64,000 nt of DNA from an uncultured Clostridia bacterium (GCA_944376655.1 CALWDJ010000005.1:1-64000), one strand, 5' to 3'. Shown: positions 10,465 to 20,331, counted from the stretch's first letter. Translations and numbers: made by a program. The notes: a model not told the origin generated them from the sequence alone.

Positions 10465-10968
10465 TTATAATTCCGGCTGAATGCTTTTAAGGATATTTTC
10501 AACCGTTTCCTCTGTCACGGAGCAGGATACGGTTATATCGGCGTATTTCCTGTAAAGGGGCAGCCGCTCGGCGTAAATGCTTTCAAGCGATTCACCGGGG
10601 TGCATTACAATGCCGCGGGTGGTTATATTGTCTATCCTGCGTTTAACCTCGCAAAGCGGCACATCAAGCCATACGGCAATGCCCGTGCGTTTTAGGTTTT
10701 CCATTGCGGCTTCCGAGTAAACCGCGCTGCCGCCGGTGGCTATAACGCTGTTTTCAACCGAGAGTTCTGACAGCACATCACTTTCGGTTTCGAGAAATTT
10801 CTCAATACCGTCGTTATTTATTATGTCCTGCAATTTTCTGCCGGTTTTCTGCTGAATGATAAGGTCTGTGTCGCAGAACTGAAGCCCGGCGGCTTTCGCG
10901 AGAATTACCCCGACAGTGCTTTTTCCGGCGCCCGGCATACCGATAAGTACAATATTGCTTTTTTTCAT
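10465..10968 (-). CDS. aroK: shikimate kinase
   Basis: The enzyme phosphorylates the 3-hydroxyl of shikimate in the chorismate pathway. The Walker A motif GMPGAGKST is at 9-17, the shikimate-binding Asp lies in FCDTDLI (near 32-34), and the Walker B-like ATGGSAVY is near 77-84. The lid region contains TTRGIVMHPGESL. Length is 167, normal. It is the last gene of a minus-strand group with UPF0210 and the ACT gene, 3 nt after UPF0210. No other aromatic pathway genes are in the window. Confidence 0.88.
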   Translation of the reverse strand: MKKSNIVLIGMPGAGKSTVGVILAKAAGLQFCDTDLIIQQKTGRKLQDIINNDGIEKFLETESDVLSELSVENSVIATGGSAVYSEAAMENLKRTGIAVWLDVPLCEVKRRIDNITTRGIVMHPGESLESIYAERLPLYRKYADITVSCSVTEETVENILKSIQPEL

Positions 10969-10971
10969 AAA

Positions 10972-12327
10972 TCAGTTTTTAAGACTCTGGAGCGGAGCGG
11001 GTATTCTGCCCGCGCGGTCGATAAATTTCTTGGGGCTTTTTGTAAGGTTGACCTTCATAATCGGGCCTGAGCCTAAAAGTCCGCCGAACTGAAGCTCTTC
11101 GCCCGCCTTTTTGCCTATCGCCGGTATGACACGTACGGCGGTTGTTTTTGAGTTTACCATGCCTATCGCGGCTTCGTCGGCAATAATTGCTGAAATTACT
11201 TCGGCGGGAGTTTCACCCGGAATGGCTATCATATCAAGACCGACAGAGCATACCGCCGTCATAGCCTCTAACTTTTCAAGCAGCAGGTCGCCCGAACGCG
11301 CCGCGTCTATCATTCCCGCGTCCTCGGTCACCGGTATAAACGCGCCGGAAAGACCGCCGACAGAGGAGGAAGCCATTACGCCGCCTTTTTTTACCGCGTC
11401 GTTAAGCAGCGCCAATGCCGCTGTTGTGCCGTGTATTCCGCAGGTTTCAAGACCCATTTCCTCAAGAATATGAGCCACCGAATCGCCTACGGCAGGCGTA
11501 GGGGCGAGGGAAAGGTCAACAATTCCGAACGGAACGCCGAGCCTCGCGGACGCTTCGGTGCCGACAAGCTGACCCATACGGGTAATCTTAAAGGCGGTGC
11601 GCTTTATTGTCTCGGCAACCTTGCCGAGGTCGCCGTCAGGACACTTTTTAAGCGCCGCCTGAACAACGCCCGGGCCTGATACGCCGACGTGTATCACACA
11701 GTCCGGCTCGCCTATGCCGTGAAAGGCTCCCGCCATAAAGGGATTGTCCTCCACCGCGTTGCAGAATACCACCAGCTTAGCGCAGCCTATGCAGTCGCGG
11801 TCGGCGGTTATTTCGGCGGTCTGCCTTACGATTTTGCCCATCAGCTTAACCGCGTCCATATTTATGCCCGACTTTGTCGAGCCGATATTTACGGATGAGC
11901 AGATATTTTCGGTAACGGACAGAGCCTCGGGAATAGAGCGAATCAGCGCTTCGTCACCGGCTGAAAAGCCCTTGTGAACAAGCGCGGAATATCCGCCGAT
12001 GAAGTTTACGCCGGTGGTGTCCGCCGCTTTCTGGAGCGCCTTTGCGTAAAGCACGGGGTCTCCGCCTGAAGCTGCGAGCAGCGCTATCGGGGTGACCGAA
12101 ATACGCTTGTTGATTATCGGTATACCGTATTCGCGCTCTATGTCCTCACCGGTTTTTACCAAATTTTCAGCTTTGCGCGTGATTTTGTCATAAACCTTTT
12201 CGCAGGAGCGCTTAATATCCGGATCGGCACAGTCGAGCAGGGAAATGCCCATTGTTATGGTGCGGATATCAAGGTTTTCCTCGGAGATCATATTTATGGT
12301 CTCCATGATGTCGTTCAAATTTATCAT
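10972..12327 (-). CDS. UPF0210 (DUF711) family protein
   Basis: A 451-residue protein of the UPF0210/DUF711 family, recognised from [13 protein letters not shown] near the N-terminus and the long Gly/Ala-rich central part. Function is not established; PFL-like folds have been reported for this family. It lies 11 nt after an ACT-domain gene, a pairing that is common in Firmicutes and suggests a shared, possibly amino-acid-responsive role. It precedes aroK by 3 nt, so the three genes form one transcript. Confidence 0.88.
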   Translation of the reverse strand: MINLNDIMETINMISEENLDIRTITMGISLLDCADPDIKRSCEKVYDKITRKAENLVKTGEDIEREYGIPIINKRISVTPIALLAASGGDPVLYAKALQKAADTTGVNFIGGYSALVHKGFSAGDEALIRSIPEALSVTENICSSVNIGSTKSGINMDAVKLMGKIVRQTAEITADRDCIGCAKLVVFCNAVEDNPFMAGAFHGIGEPDCVIHVGVSGPGVVQAALKKCPDGDLGKVAETIKRTAFKITRMGQLVGTEASARLGVPFGIVDLSLAPTPAVGDSVAHILEEMGLETCGIHGTTAALALLNDAVKKGGVMASSSVGGLSGAFIPVTEDAGMIDAARSGDLLLEKLEAMTAVCSVGLDMIAIPGETPAEVISAIIADEAAIGMVNSKTTAVRVIPAIGKKAGEELQFGGLLGSGPIMKVNLTKSPKKFIDRAGRIPAPLQSLKN

Positions 12328-12338
12328 ATGTATCCCCT

Positions 12339-12608
12339 TTATATGCGGTGCATAGAATTGAATATATCCTCGTGCATTACACGGATATCAAGACCCTTAT
12401 CGGGGTCTATCGCTTTCATTTTGTCCGAAAACTCCGTGAACGAGCAGTTAAGCCCGCTTATTTCCGTAAGCATTACCATAACAAACATATCCTGAAGAAC
12501 CGACTGGGTTATGTCCACTATGTTCGCGTTGCACTCGGCGCAGACGGCGCTTACCTTGGCTATTATTCCTACGGCGTCCTTGCCGATAACCGATACTACT
12601 GTTTTCAT
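12339..12608 (-). CDS. ACT domain-containing protein, UPF0237 family
   Basis: The 89-residue protein is a single ACT domain beginning [20 protein letters not shown], the usual glycine-cleavage-regulator-like opening. ACT domains bind amino acids and dimerise, so a sensor or regulatory role for its UPF0210 neighbour is inferred. It is the first gene of the minus-strand operon. AGGGTGG lies 7-8 nt before the ATG, and a promoter is visible at 12639-12667. Confidence 0.88.
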   Translation of the reverse strand: MKTVVSVIGKDAVGIIAKVSAVCAECNANIVDITQSVLQDMFVMVMLTEISGLNCSFTEFSDKMKAIDPDKGLDIRVMHEDIFNSMHRI

Positions 12609-12638
12609 TGTTTTACCACCCTCAGAAAATTTGTTTTA

Positions 12639-12667
12639 ATTTTAACACAGTTTAAAGGCAATATCAA
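12639..12667 (-). promoter_or_regulatory. promoter of the ACT-UPF0210-aroK operon
   Basis: On the minus strand TTGATA (12662-12667) and TAAAAT (12639-12644) are separated by 17 nt. The region is shared with a divergent promoter for the hydrolase gene. Confidence 0.65.
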
Positions 12668-12702
12668 TTATAAACTTTATTTTTTTATGCCTTAAGAGCG
12701 GC

Positions 12703-12731
12703 TTGACATAGTTTTTTTATGATGATATTAT
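12703..12731 (+). promoter_or_regulatory. promoter of the hydrolase gene
   Basis: A consensus TTGACA (12703-12708) and TATTAT (12726-12731) have a 17-nt spacer. Transcription would begin near 12738, leaving a leader of about 10 nt. Confidence 0.8.
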
Positions 12732-12748
12732 AGTTTCCGAAAGGAATG

Positions 12749-13402
12749 ATGCTTGTGATATACAGCGAAAACAGATTTGACTCCTCAAACCGCAGCGGCG
12801 AATATCTCAAATATGTAAAATATGAGCCGGAGAATAAGCCGGAGGGTAAGCTGCCGCTTTTTATCTATGTCCACGGTGCAGGCGGGAGGGGAGACGACCT
12901 CTCGGTTATCAGAACAGTTGCGCCTATGGGCGTTATCGCGGCGGGACGTGAGGTGAACGCCGTCTGCGTCGCTCCGCAGTGCCACGCCGATACATGGTTC
13001 GAGCTTTTCGATGTTTTGCTGGAATTTATAGATAATATGCGCTGCGGCGAAAATATAGACCAAAGCCGTGTTTACATATCGGGTTCTAGCATGGGCGGAT
13101 ATACTACTTGGCAGGTCATAATGTCAAGACCGGAATGGTTCGCTGCGGCGGTTCCTGTATGCGGCGGCGGAATGTACTGGAACGCGGGCAGGCTTAAAAA
13201 GCTCCCGATTTGGGCGTTCCACGGTGCGCTTGATATGACTGTGCTGCCGGAGGAGAGCATAAAAATGGTGGCGGCTGTCAACAGAAGCGGAGGAAACGCG
13301 AAACTTACAATCTTTCCGAAGTGCGACCACGGCTCATGGGTTCCGGCGTTTGAGAGCGAGGAGCTGTGGCAGTGGATTTTTGAGCAGCGCAGGGAAGACT
13401 GA
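12749..13402 (+). CDS. alpha/beta hydrolase (esterase / prolyl oligopeptidase-like)
   Basis: A protein of about 217 residues with the alpha/beta hydrolase order: oxyanion motif YVHGAGGRGDD, nucleophile elbow GSSMGGYT, acid in GALDMTVLPEES and His in CDHGSW. It resembles phospholipase/carboxylesterase and dienelactone hydrolase-like enzymes; the substrate cannot be inferred. There is no signal peptide, so it is cytoplasmic. Possible starts are ATG 12746, ATG 12749 and GTG 12755. AAAGG ends at 12744, so 12749 or 12755 is better spaced than 12746. It is monocistronic, with its own promoter and a terminator at 13503. Confidence 0.8.
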   Translation: MLVIYSENRFDSSNRSGEYLKYVKYEPENKPEGKLPLFIYVHGAGGRGDDLSVIRTVAPMGVIAAGREVNAVCVAPQCHADTWFELFDVLLEFIDNMRCGENIDQSRVYISGSSMGGYTTWQVIMSRPEWFAAAVPVCGGGMYWNAGRLKKLPIWAFHGALDMTVLPEESIKMVAAVNRSGGNAKLTIFPKCDHGSWVPAFESEELWQWIFEQRRED

Positions 13403-13411
13403 TATTTTTAT

Positions 13412-13500
13412 AAAAAGTTTTTCCGACGCACCTGTCGCCGGAAAAACAGAATGCGGCTTTCCGCCGCAAAAAATTATACTTTAGGTTTATCGACAGTCTG
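13412..13500 (+). repeat. interspersed hairpin repeat, copy A (3' fragment)
   Basis: This 89-nt piece matches the last third of the repeat seen in full at 34761, 44755 and 63041. It holds the TTTTTCCG/CGGAAAAA stem-loop, the TGCGGC/GCCGCA stem and the right end CGACAGTCTG. The left two-thirds are missing. It lies directly before the hydrolase terminator at 13503. Confidence 0.85.
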
Positions 13501-13502
13501 GG

Positions 13503-13530
13503 ACGGGCGGTTTTTACCGCCCGTTTATTT
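13503..13530 (+). terminator. intrinsic terminator after the hydrolase gene
   Basis: The 8-bp GC-rich stem ACGGGCGG/CCGCCCGT (13503-13510 with 13517-13524) has a 6-nt loop and is followed by TTTATTTT. It begins 2 nt after the right end of repeat copy A. The 319-nt gap 13403-13721 therefore holds copy A, this terminator, a palindrome at 13605 and the pfl promoter. Confidence 0.8.
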
Positions 13531-13604
13531 TGTAATATAGCTAATATACAATAATTTCTGTAAAAGCATTTAAAGCTTGTGCAATTTATCTATTAACGGT
13601 AAAA

Positions 13605-13620
13605 ACACAATATATTGTGT
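13605..13620. promoter_or_regulatory. 16-bp perfect palindrome upstream of pfl (candidate operator)
   Basis: ACACAATATATTGTGT is a perfect 16-bp palindrome ending 30 nt upstream of the pfl -35 box. It agrees at every position with the NrdR-box consensus as I recall it (acaCwAtATaTwGtgt). NrdR sites normally occur as pairs about 31 bp apart, and I find no second copy. A different regulator is equally possible. Confidence 0.55.
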
Positions 13621-13649
13621 AGATAATTCAAAAATATTCAAATATTTAG

Positions 13650-13678
13650 TTGACAAGCGGACGGTTATGGTGTAGAAT
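13650..13678 (+). promoter_or_regulatory. promoter of pflB-pflA
   Basis: Consensus TTGACA (13650-13655), a 17-nt spacer and TAGAAT (13673-13678). Transcription would begin near 13685. This rules out an upstream GTG-type extension of pflB that would start inside the -35 box. Confidence 0.88.
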
Positions 13679-13721
13679 AACATTACACTTCATTCAGAAA
13701 TACAGGGGAGAGCGAGCACAG

Positions 13722-15953
13722 ATGACGCACGAAAACTGGAAGGGATTTAACGGAGGAGAATGGCAGGACACGGTAAATGTCCGCGATTTCATACAGAAGA
13801 ACTACCGTGAATATAAGGGGGATGACAGCTTTTTAAGCGGCGCGTCAAAGCGTACCAAGGAGCTTATGTCGCGGATAAATTCTCTTTTTGAGCTGGAGCG
13901 CCAGTACGGCGGAGTGCTCGATATTGACACTGAGACTGTTTCCTCGCTTACAAGCTATGCTCCCGGGTATATAGATAAGGATAAGGAGCTTATTGTCGGA
14001 ATGCAGACCAACCGTCCGCTCAAAAGGGGCGTAAACCCGTTCGGCGGAATAAGAATGGCGCGTCAGGCATGCGAGGCTTACGGCTATAAGCTCAGCGATA
14101 AGATAGAAAGCGAGTTCAAGTACAGGACGACCCATAACGACGGCGTTTTCAGAGCGTATACCGACGAGATGCGCCTTGCCCGCCACTGCCATATCATTAC
14201 CGGACTGCCTGACGCTTACGGCAGGGGCAGAATAATCGGCGATTACAGAAGAGTGGCGCTTTACGGAATCGACCGTCTTGTAGAGGAAAAGAAAAAGGAC
14301 AAGGCGGCTTTGTCGCAGCAGAATTTTCTTTATGAGCAGATTCGTCTTGACGAGGAGCTTTATCAGCAGATAGCTTTTCTCGGTTATATGAAGGAAATGG
14401 CGGCAATGTACGGATACGATATAAGCGGTCCCGCCGCCAACGCGAGAGAGGCGATACAGTGGACGTATTTCGCGTATCTCGCCGCTATAAAGGAGCAGAA
14501 CGGAGCGGCGATGTCGCTCGGAAGGGTAAGCACCTTCTTTGATATTTACATTGAGCGCGATCTTAAGGACGGAACACTTACAGAGGCGGCGGCGCAGGAG
14601 CTTATTGATGATTTTGTAATGAAGCTCAGGATAGCAAGACATTTGAGAACACCCGACTACAACGAGCTTTTCGGCGGCGACCCGATGTGGATAACCGAAA
14701 GCGTAGGCGGTATGGGAGCGGACGGCAGAACGCTTGTTACAAAGAGCAGCTACCGCATTCTCAATACGCTTTATACATTGGGCTCATCGCCTGAGCCTAA
14801 CCTTACCATACTCTGGTCAAAGCAGCTGCCCGAGAGCTTCAAGCGCTACTGCGCCAAGGTCTCAAAGGATACGGATTCGATTCAGTATGAGAACGATGAC
14901 CTTATGCGCCCGATATACGGCGACGATTACGCGATAGCCTGCTGTGTTTCTGCAATGAAGATAGGTAAGCAGATGCAGTTCTTCGGCGCGCGCTGTAATC
15001 TCGCCAAGCTGCTGCTGCTGGCGTTGAACGGCGGTATCGATAATACCAGCGGCTTGCACATAGGGCCGCAGATGCCGGTAATTGAGGGCGATACTCTCGA
15101 TTACGGTGCGGTAAAGGAAAGACTGGACAAGTATATGGAATGGCTTGCCCGCCTTTATGTCAATACGATGAATGTCATTCACTATATGCATGACCGCTAC
15201 GCGTATGAAAAATCGCAGATGGCGCTGCACGATACAGATGTTCACCGCTTTATGGCTTTCGGCGTTGCTGGTCTTTCGGTCATAGCCGACTCTTTAAGCG
15301 CGATTAAATACGCCAAGGTTCACCCGATAAAGGACGAAAACGGCGTAATCGTCGATTTTAAAACCGAGGGCGAGTTTCCGAAGTTCGGAAATGACGATGA
15401 CCGTGTTGACCTTATTGCCAAAGAGCTTACGCACAGAATGATAACCGAGCTGAGAAAAACTCCGGCGTACAGGAACGCGGAGCATACCCTTTCGGTGCTT
15501 ACGATAACCTCGAATGTTATGTACGGCAAGCATACCGGCGCCACGCCTGACGGCAGAAAGGCGGGAGAGCCTTTCGCTCCCGGAGCCAATCCGATGCATA
15601 ACCGCGAGGAAAACGGCGCGCTGGCGTCGCTCAATTCTGTGGCTAAGCTGTCATACGACGACTGCCGTGACGGTATATCAAATACCTTCTCCATTACGCC
15701 GGACACGCTCGGCAGAACGAATGAGGAAAGGGTCGGAAATTTGGTAGCCGTACTTGACGGGTATTTTGCTAAAATGGCACACCATATAAATGTCAATGTG
15801 CTTAACCGCGAGACACTTATTGAGGCGTATAAAGACCCGTCCGCATATCCGAACCTTACCATACGTGTTTCAGGCTACGCGGTCAACTTCCATAAGCTCT
15901 CGCGCGAGCAGCAGCGCGAGGTTATAAGCCGCACCTTCCATGAGGCAATGTGA
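13722..15953 (+). CDS. pflB: formate C-acetyltransferase (pyruvate formate-lyase)
   Basis: PFL cleaves pyruvate with CoA to acetyl-CoA and formate by glycyl-radical chemistry, a central step of anaerobic fermentation. The adjacent active-site cysteines are C407-C408 (IACCVSAM) and the radical Gly is G718 in RVSGYAV near the C-terminus, matching the usual spacing. The frame is open to 13650, but the promoter covers that part. The ATG at 13722 has AGGGGAG 11 nt upstream and gives 743 residues, close to the family norm. The stop overlaps the pflA ATG by 1 nt. Confidence 0.96.
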   Translation: MTHENWKGFNGGEWQDTVNVRDFIQKNYREYKGDDSFLSGASKRTKELMSRINSLFELERQYGGVLDIDTETVSSLTSYAPGYIDKDKELIVGMQTNRPLKRGVNPFGGIRMARQACEAYGYKLSDKIESEFKYRTTHNDGVFRAYTDEMRLARHCHIITGLPDAYGRGRIIGDYRRVALYGIDRLVEEKKKDKAALSQQNFLYEQIRLDEELYQQIAFLGYMKEMAAMYGYDISGPAANAREAIQWTYFAYLAAIKEQNGAAMSLGRVSTFFDIYIERDLKDGTLTEAAAQELIDDFVMKLRIARHLRTPDYNELFGGDPMWITESVGGMGADGRTLVTKSSYRILNTLYTLGSSPEPNLTILWSKQLPESFKRYCAKVSKDTDSIQYENDDLMRPIYGDDYAIACCVSAMKIGKQMQFFGARCNLAKLLLLALNGGIDNTSGLHIGPQMPVIEGDTLDYGAVKERLDKYMEWLARLYVNTMNVIHYMHDRYAYEKSQMALHDTDVHRFMAFGVAGLSVIADSLSAIKYAKVHPIKDENGVIVDFKTEGEFPKFGNDDDRVDLIAKELTHRMITELRKTPAYRNAEHTLSVLTITSNVMYGKHTGATPDGRKAGEPFAPGANPMHNREENGALASLNSVAKLSYDDCRDGISNTFSITPDTLGRTNEERVGNLVAVLDGYFAKMAHHINVNVLNRETLIEAYKDPSAYPNLTIRVSGYAVNFHKLSREQQREVISRTFHEAM

Positions 15954-16675
15954 TGGACGGAGCGATAAAGGGAAGAATAAGCTCTTTTCAGACGCTCGGC
16001 ACGCTTGACGGGCCGGGCGTCCGTTTTGTGGTATTCATGCAGGGCTGCCCGCTGCGCTGCGCCTGCTGCCACAATCCGGAAACATGGGATTTGTCGGGCG
16101 GAAAGGAATATACGGCGGCGGAGGTTGCTGCGAAAGCCGAGCGTTACAGGGAATATTTCGGAAAGGACGGCGGGATAACCCTGTCCGGCGGCGAGCCGCT
16201 TATGCAGCCGGAATTTGCCGCGGAGGTTTTTTGGCTCTGCAAAGAAAAGGGGATAGGCACCTGCCTTGACACAAGCGGCTGTTTTCTTGATGAAAAGACA
16301 AAAAGATTACTTGAGTATACCGATTACTGTATGCTTGATATAAAGTATTCGACTGATGAAAAGTACCGGAAATACGCCGGCTGCTCAATATCGCAGCCGC
16401 TCGGGTTCCTTGATTACCTTAATGCAAACGGAATCCCCACAAGAATACGTCAGGTAATTATTTCGGGGCTTAACGACGGAGATGACAATTTAAAGTCTCT
16501 CGCAGAAATAATAAAGGCGCACCCCTGTATAGAGAGAACAGAGCTTCTGGCGTTCAGAAAGCTCTGCGCATCAAAATATCAGAAGCTGGGAATAGCTTTT
16601 CCGCTCGCAGATGTTGATGAGACAAAGCAGAAAACAGTATCGGAGCTGCAGGAAAAATTAGAAAAAATTACATAA
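15953..16675 (+). CDS. pflA: pyruvate formate-lyase activating enzyme
   Basis: A radical SAM enzyme that installs the glycyl radical on PFL. The [4Fe-4S]/SAM ligands are C32, C36 and C39 in CPLRCACC (CX3CX2C, with an extra Cys at 38), followed by the GGEP motif (SGGEPLM). Length is 240 if it starts at ATG 15953; a GTG at 15950 is also in frame but less likely. The TGATG overlap with pflB indicates tight coupling. A terminator follows at 16737. Confidence 0.95.
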   Translation: MDGAIKGRISSFQTLGTLDGPGVRFVVFMQGCPLRCACCHNPETWDLSGGKEYTAAEVAAKAERYREYFGKDGGITLSGGEPLMQPEFAAEVFWLCKEKGIGTCLDTSGCFLDEKTKRLLEYTDYCMLDIKYSTDEKYRKYAGCSISQPLGFLDYLNANGIPTRIRQVIISGLNDGDDNLKSLAEIIKAHPCIERTELLAFRKLCASKYQKLGIAFPLADVDETKQKTVSELQEKLEKIT

Positions 16676-16736
16676 AGCAAATTTTGTTTTACTTTTGATA
16701 TGATACTGAAATATACACATAATACAGTAAAAGTTT

Positions 16737-16764
16737 AAAGTCCGGTCGTCCGGACTTTTTTATT
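16737..16764 (+). terminator. intrinsic terminator after pflA
   Basis: AAAGTCCGG (16737-16745) pairs with CCGGACTTT (16750-16758) around a TCGT loop and is followed by more T residues. The rest of the gap to 16925 is AT-rich and holds the next promoter. Confidence 0.88.
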
Positions 16765-16867
16765 TATTTGATTTAATTGCAGAAAAGCATTTGCCGGCAG
16801 AAGTTTTGTTTTTTTGTAACAAACAGTATGTTATGTGTATTTGCAATCGGATTTATTTGGAATATGA

Positions 16868-16896
16868 TTGACTTATATGTTCTATTATGTTAGAAT
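16868..16896 (+). promoter_or_regulatory. promoter of the regulator/ABC exporter operon
   Basis: TTGACT (16868-16873), a 17-nt spacer and TAGAAT (16891-16896). Transcription would begin near 16903, about 22 nt before the regulator ATG. Confidence 0.8.
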
Positions 16897-16924
16897 ATAA
16901 AAAACGCTGTACGGAGTGAATAAA

Positions 16925-17953
16925 ATGTCATATGAAATAAATTATACGCTCGGAATGTGCTATGATTATATAAATTCGGTGATATTCAGCTCGGATATAC
17001 CGTTCAAACTGTTTCCGGATATAACTTATCCTGCTAAAATAACGGCAGTGCACAAAAGGCTTAAGCGTGAGCTTTACAATATGAACGAGGCTTACTGCCT
17101 TCTTGTGAATGAGGATATGCGTGTCTCGTTTATGACTGCCGTGTATGACGTGTTTTTTACCGATAAAGAGAAAGCGACTTTAGGTCGCATTGATGATATG
17201 ATAGAAAAAATCTTCTGTGTTCCGGCAGAGGAGCTTGCGACGAGATTTATTTTCTGTTTTGACCGTAAAAAAGAGTTTGATTTTTACCGTACACTGACGG
17301 CAGATGTTGTAAAGGCTACCAAATATATAAATTCAATGAGTATCAGCGACGGCTCCAAAAACGCTCTGCTTTCCGCGCTTATCGATAATGAAGGGTATAA
17401 GAAAAAAGCGCTTGAGATAGCGTATAGGGCAAAGGAAGTAACGCTTGATATCTATAAAAGCAACGAGGATTATATAAACTCCGGTTTTAAAATTTTCAAT
17501 GACGAGAAAAAAATAAGAACCTGCCTTGAGAAGGCGGAAATAACCGAAAAAGGCTCTGATTTAGTTATTGCGCCCACGTTTATAAATTCAACAATCGTAA
17601 AGTGCTTCGGTTATGACAGCCGGCAGTATTTTATTTTGGGATTTGTATTTTACAATGATTTTACGGAATATCTGGCGCGGAATATCACGCTGACGCTTGA
17701 AGATGTCGGCAGGCTTTTTTCGGATAAAACAAGGTGTGACGCAGTAAGCCGGCTGAAAGAGAAGGAATGTTATCTTGCCGAGTTTGCGGGTGCTCTCGGC
17801 GTGCCTAATAACACGCTTCATTATCATATGGAGCTTCTGATGGACGCGGGAGCGGTGCTGTGCCGCGTTCAGGGCAGACGCATATATTACAGGCTTAACG
17901 GAAAATATTTTGAGGCTTTTAAAAAGCTCGGAGATGGGTTTATCGGAAAGTAG
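16925..17953 (+). CDS. transcriptional regulator with C-terminal ArsR-like winged helix
   Basis: The 342-residue protein has no assigned N-terminal domain over about 270 residues. The last 70 residues form a winged helix-turn-helix (YLAEFAGALGVPNNTLHYHMELLMDAGAV, then a GRRIYYRL wing) typical of ArsR-like proteins. ATG 16925 has ACGGAG 8 nt upstream; a GTG at 16916 overlaps that site and is rejected. It leads an operon with two ABC exporters and a DUF1854 gene. It probably controls that operon, with the N-terminal domain sensing an unknown signal (inference). Confidence 0.7.
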   Translation: MSYEINYTLGMCYDYINSVIFSSDIPFKLFPDITYPAKITAVHKRLKRELYNMNEAYCLLVNEDMRVSFMTAVYDVFFTDKEKATLGRIDDMIEKIFCVPAEELATRFIFCFDRKKEFDFYRTLTADVVKATKYINSMSISDGSKNALLSALIDNEGYKKKALEIAYRAKEVTLDIYKSNEDYINSGFKIFNDEKKIRTCLEKAEITEKGSDLVIAPTFINSTIVKCFGYDSRQYFILGFVFYNDFTEYLARNITLTLEDVGRLFSDKTRCDAVSRLKEKECYLAEFAGALGVPNNTLHYHMELLMDAGAVLCRVQGRRIYYRLNGKYFEAFKKLGDGFIGK

Positions 17954-17988
17954 AATTTTTATTTTGCATAAACAAAGGGGAGAAAGCA

Positions 17989-20331
17989 ATGAAAAACAAA
18001 GAGCTTCCTGCGGCGCTGTTAAAGGAGCTTGAAAGACATAAACTTCCCGCCGGTGAAATAGAGGCGTATGCCGAATGTGATTTCGACCTTGATTTTGATT
18101 ACAGGAAAACCTATCTGTTTTTAACGCGGAAAAATATTATATTCGCTGTTTGTCCTAAAAGCCCCGAGCGTACATATTCCGGATTCGCGGCGGGGAAACA
18201 CGCGCGCTTTGAGAATAAGGACATACAAATAGAGGAAATCTATTATTTTGACCTTAATGAAACAGAAGAAATTTTTACCGTAAGTTATATAGTGGGCGGA
18301 GCGGTGACACTCAAAACAAAAGAGGGTGAAAAAGCGCTCTGTATATGCTCAAATACCTGTATGAAAAAGCTCGGAGCGTTTATTTCGGCGTTTTCAAAGC
18401 TGAAAGCGGGAGAGAAACCCGACGGCACCGAAAGCGCGCCGGAGGAAGAGGAATTTTGTCCAAAGTGCGGTGCGCCTTATCCGGAAAAGGGCAGAAACGT
18501 CTGCCCGAGATGTATGGATAAGCGTTCGGTATTTTTCAGGATTTTCGCGTATTTTAAGCCGTACAGGCTGTATTTCGCGGTTGTGACGCTTTTTATTCTC
18601 GTAAATGCCGGCATATCGCTTATAGCGCCGTATTTAAGCGGAATAGTCTTTTTCAATCAGGCGCTCGGCGGTGATAAGGACGCGCTTGAGCTTTTGGGCT
18701 TTAAAACAGACAGCTTCGCGTTTTTTCTGCTCGTTACGGTAGCGCTGATACTTCTGACAAATATACTTCAGCTTCTCTTTTCCGTGATACAGGGCAGACT
18801 GGTGGCGCATTTTGTGCCGAGAGCGGTGGCAGATATAAAAAACGATGTGTTCCGGGCAATGCAGAATTTGTCGGTTTCGTTTTTTAAAAGCAGAAGAACC
18901 GGCGGACTGATGACACGGGTTAATGATGATGCCAATCAGGTTTTCAACTTTTTCGTGGACGGCGTGCCGTATCTTCTGGTAAACGTACTTAAAATAGTAT
19001 CAAGCCTCGCGGTTATGTTCTGGCTCAACTGGCAGCTTTCGGTATTTGCGGTCGTATTTATGCCGCTTGTGTTTATGGTTACTTATTTTATGCTGCCTAA
19101 GCTCTGGCATTTCTACGGAAAAAGACACAGGAGCATAAGGGCGATGAACAGTCACCTTAACGACAATATCACGGGAGCAAGGGTGGTAAAGGCGTTCGGG
19201 AGACAGGAAAACGAAATCGGGCGGTTCGATAAGGTCAACAGGAACTTAAGGGAAAGCGAAATTAAGCTGGTAAATTTCGATATAAAGTTCAATATGCTTT
19301 TCGCTATCGTGATTATGCTGAGCGGCTACGTGGTCTGGATAGTGGGCGGCTGGCTCATAATACAGCCGGAAAGCACCGTGACCTACGGAATGATAATAAC
19401 CTTTGTGGGTTATGTCAATATGCTTGCGGGCCCTATGGATTTTATATCCTATATTTTCCGGTGGGGGTCCAACAGCCTCAACAGCGGTCAGCGTATATTC
19501 GAGATACTTGACGCCCGCCCTGAAATCACCGAAAAGAAGGACTGTGTTCACCTTGACTCAGTGAAGGGCAGGGTGGAAATGAGAAACGTTGTCTTTGAGT
19601 ACGAAACCGGAAAGCCGGTGCTCAAGGGAGTGAGTTTTTCGGTTGACGCGGGTCAGATGCTCGGAATAGTGGGTAAAAGCGGCGCCGGAAAAACCACAAT
19701 AGCGAATTTGCTTACGAGAATGTACGATCCGCTTTCGGGCGAGGTGCTGCTTGACGGAGTAAATTTAAAGAATATAGCGATAGCCGATATAAGAAAAAGC
19801 ATAGGTATTGTAAGTCAGGAAATATACATTTTCAAGGGTACTGTCGCCGAGAATATTGCATATGCCAAGCCCGGCTGCACCAAGGCGGAAATAGTAAGGG
19901 CGGCGGTGTGCGCCAACGCGCATGATTTCATATGCCGGCTTACTGACGGCTACGATACGGTAATAGGCCTCGGCGGACACGCACTTTCAGGCGGAGAACG
20001 GCAGAGGATTTCAATAGCGAGGGCTACGCTCGCCGACCCGACCGTGCTTATACTTGACGAGGCGACCGCGAGCGTAGACACAAAAACCGAGCTTGCGATA
20101 AACGCGGCGATAGAAAAGCTCTCAAAGGGGAAGACGGTAATCTCAATAGCCCACCGGCTTTCAACGCTTAAGGGAGCGGATAAGCTGATAGTGATAGAAG
20201 ACGGCAAGGTGAGCGAGGAAGGCACTCATTCGGAGCTTGCGGCAAGGAAGGACGGCATTTATCAGAAGCTCCTGCAGATACAGAGCAAGGCGCTGGCGTT
20301 AAGGGGGATAGAATATGACGGAGCAAACTGA
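17989..20331 (+). CDS. ABC exporter (fused permease-ATPase) with N-terminal domain and zinc ribbon
   Basis: A 780-residue protein. Residues 1 to about 140 form a beta-rich domain I cannot assign. A zinc ribbon (CPKCG...CPRC, about 157-177) follows, then a six-helix exporter membrane domain (about 190-490) and an ATPase domain. The ATPase has Walker A GKSGAGKTT (about 563-571), signature LSGGERQR, and Walker B with catalytic Glu (LILDEATASVD). Both catalytic motifs are intact. The DUF1854 gene overlaps its end by 17 nt and a second similar exporter follows, so a heterodimeric transporter is likely. The soluble N-terminal extension with zinc ribbon is not standard for ABC exporters. Confidence 0.85.
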   Translation: MKNKELPAALLKELERHKLPAGEIEAYAECDFDLDFDYRKTYLFLTRKNIIFAVCPKSPERTYSGFAAGKHARFENKDIQIEEIYYFDLNETEEIFTVSYIVGGAVTLKTKEGEKALCICSNTCMKKLGAFISAFSKLKAGEKPDGTESAPEEEEFCPKCGAPYPEKGRNVCPRCMDKRSVFFRIFAYFKPYRLYFAVVTLFILVNAGISLIAPYLSGIVFFNQALGGDKDALELLGFKTDSFAFFLLVTVALILLTNILQLLFSVIQGRLVAHFVPRAVADIKNDVFRAMQNLSVSFFKSRRTGGLMTRVNDDANQVFNFFVDGVPYLLVNVLKIVSSLAVMFWLNWQLSVFAVVFMPLVFMVTYFMLPKLWHFYGKRHRSIRAMNSHLNDNITGARVVKAFGRQENEIGRFDKVNRNLRESEIKLVNFDIKFNMLFAIVIMLSGYVVWIVGGWLIIQPESTVTYGMIITFVGYVNMLAGPMDFISYIFRWGSNSLNSGQRIFEILDARPEITEKKDCVHLDSVKGRVEMRNVVFEYETGKPVLKGVSFSVDAGQMLGIVGKSGAGKTTIANLLTRMYDPLSGEVLLDGVNLKNIAIADIRKSIGIVSQEIYIFKGTVAENIAYAKPGCTKAEIVRAAVCANAHDFICRLTDGYDTVIGLGGHALSGGERQRISIARATLADPTVLILDEATASVDTKTELAINAAIEKLSKGKTVISIAHRLSTLKGADKLIVIEDGKVSEEGTHSELAARKDGIYQKLLQIQSKALALRGIEYDGAN

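Noticed and set aside
13557..13650. Second NrdR box to pair with the palindrome at 13605
   Set aside because: No matching dyad at about 31 bp on either side; only AT-rich sequence without symmetry.
13650..13721. 24-codon N-terminal extension of pyruvate formate-lyase
   Set aside because: It begins inside the -35 box of a consensus promoter; the ATG at 13722 has a ribosome site and the expected protein start.
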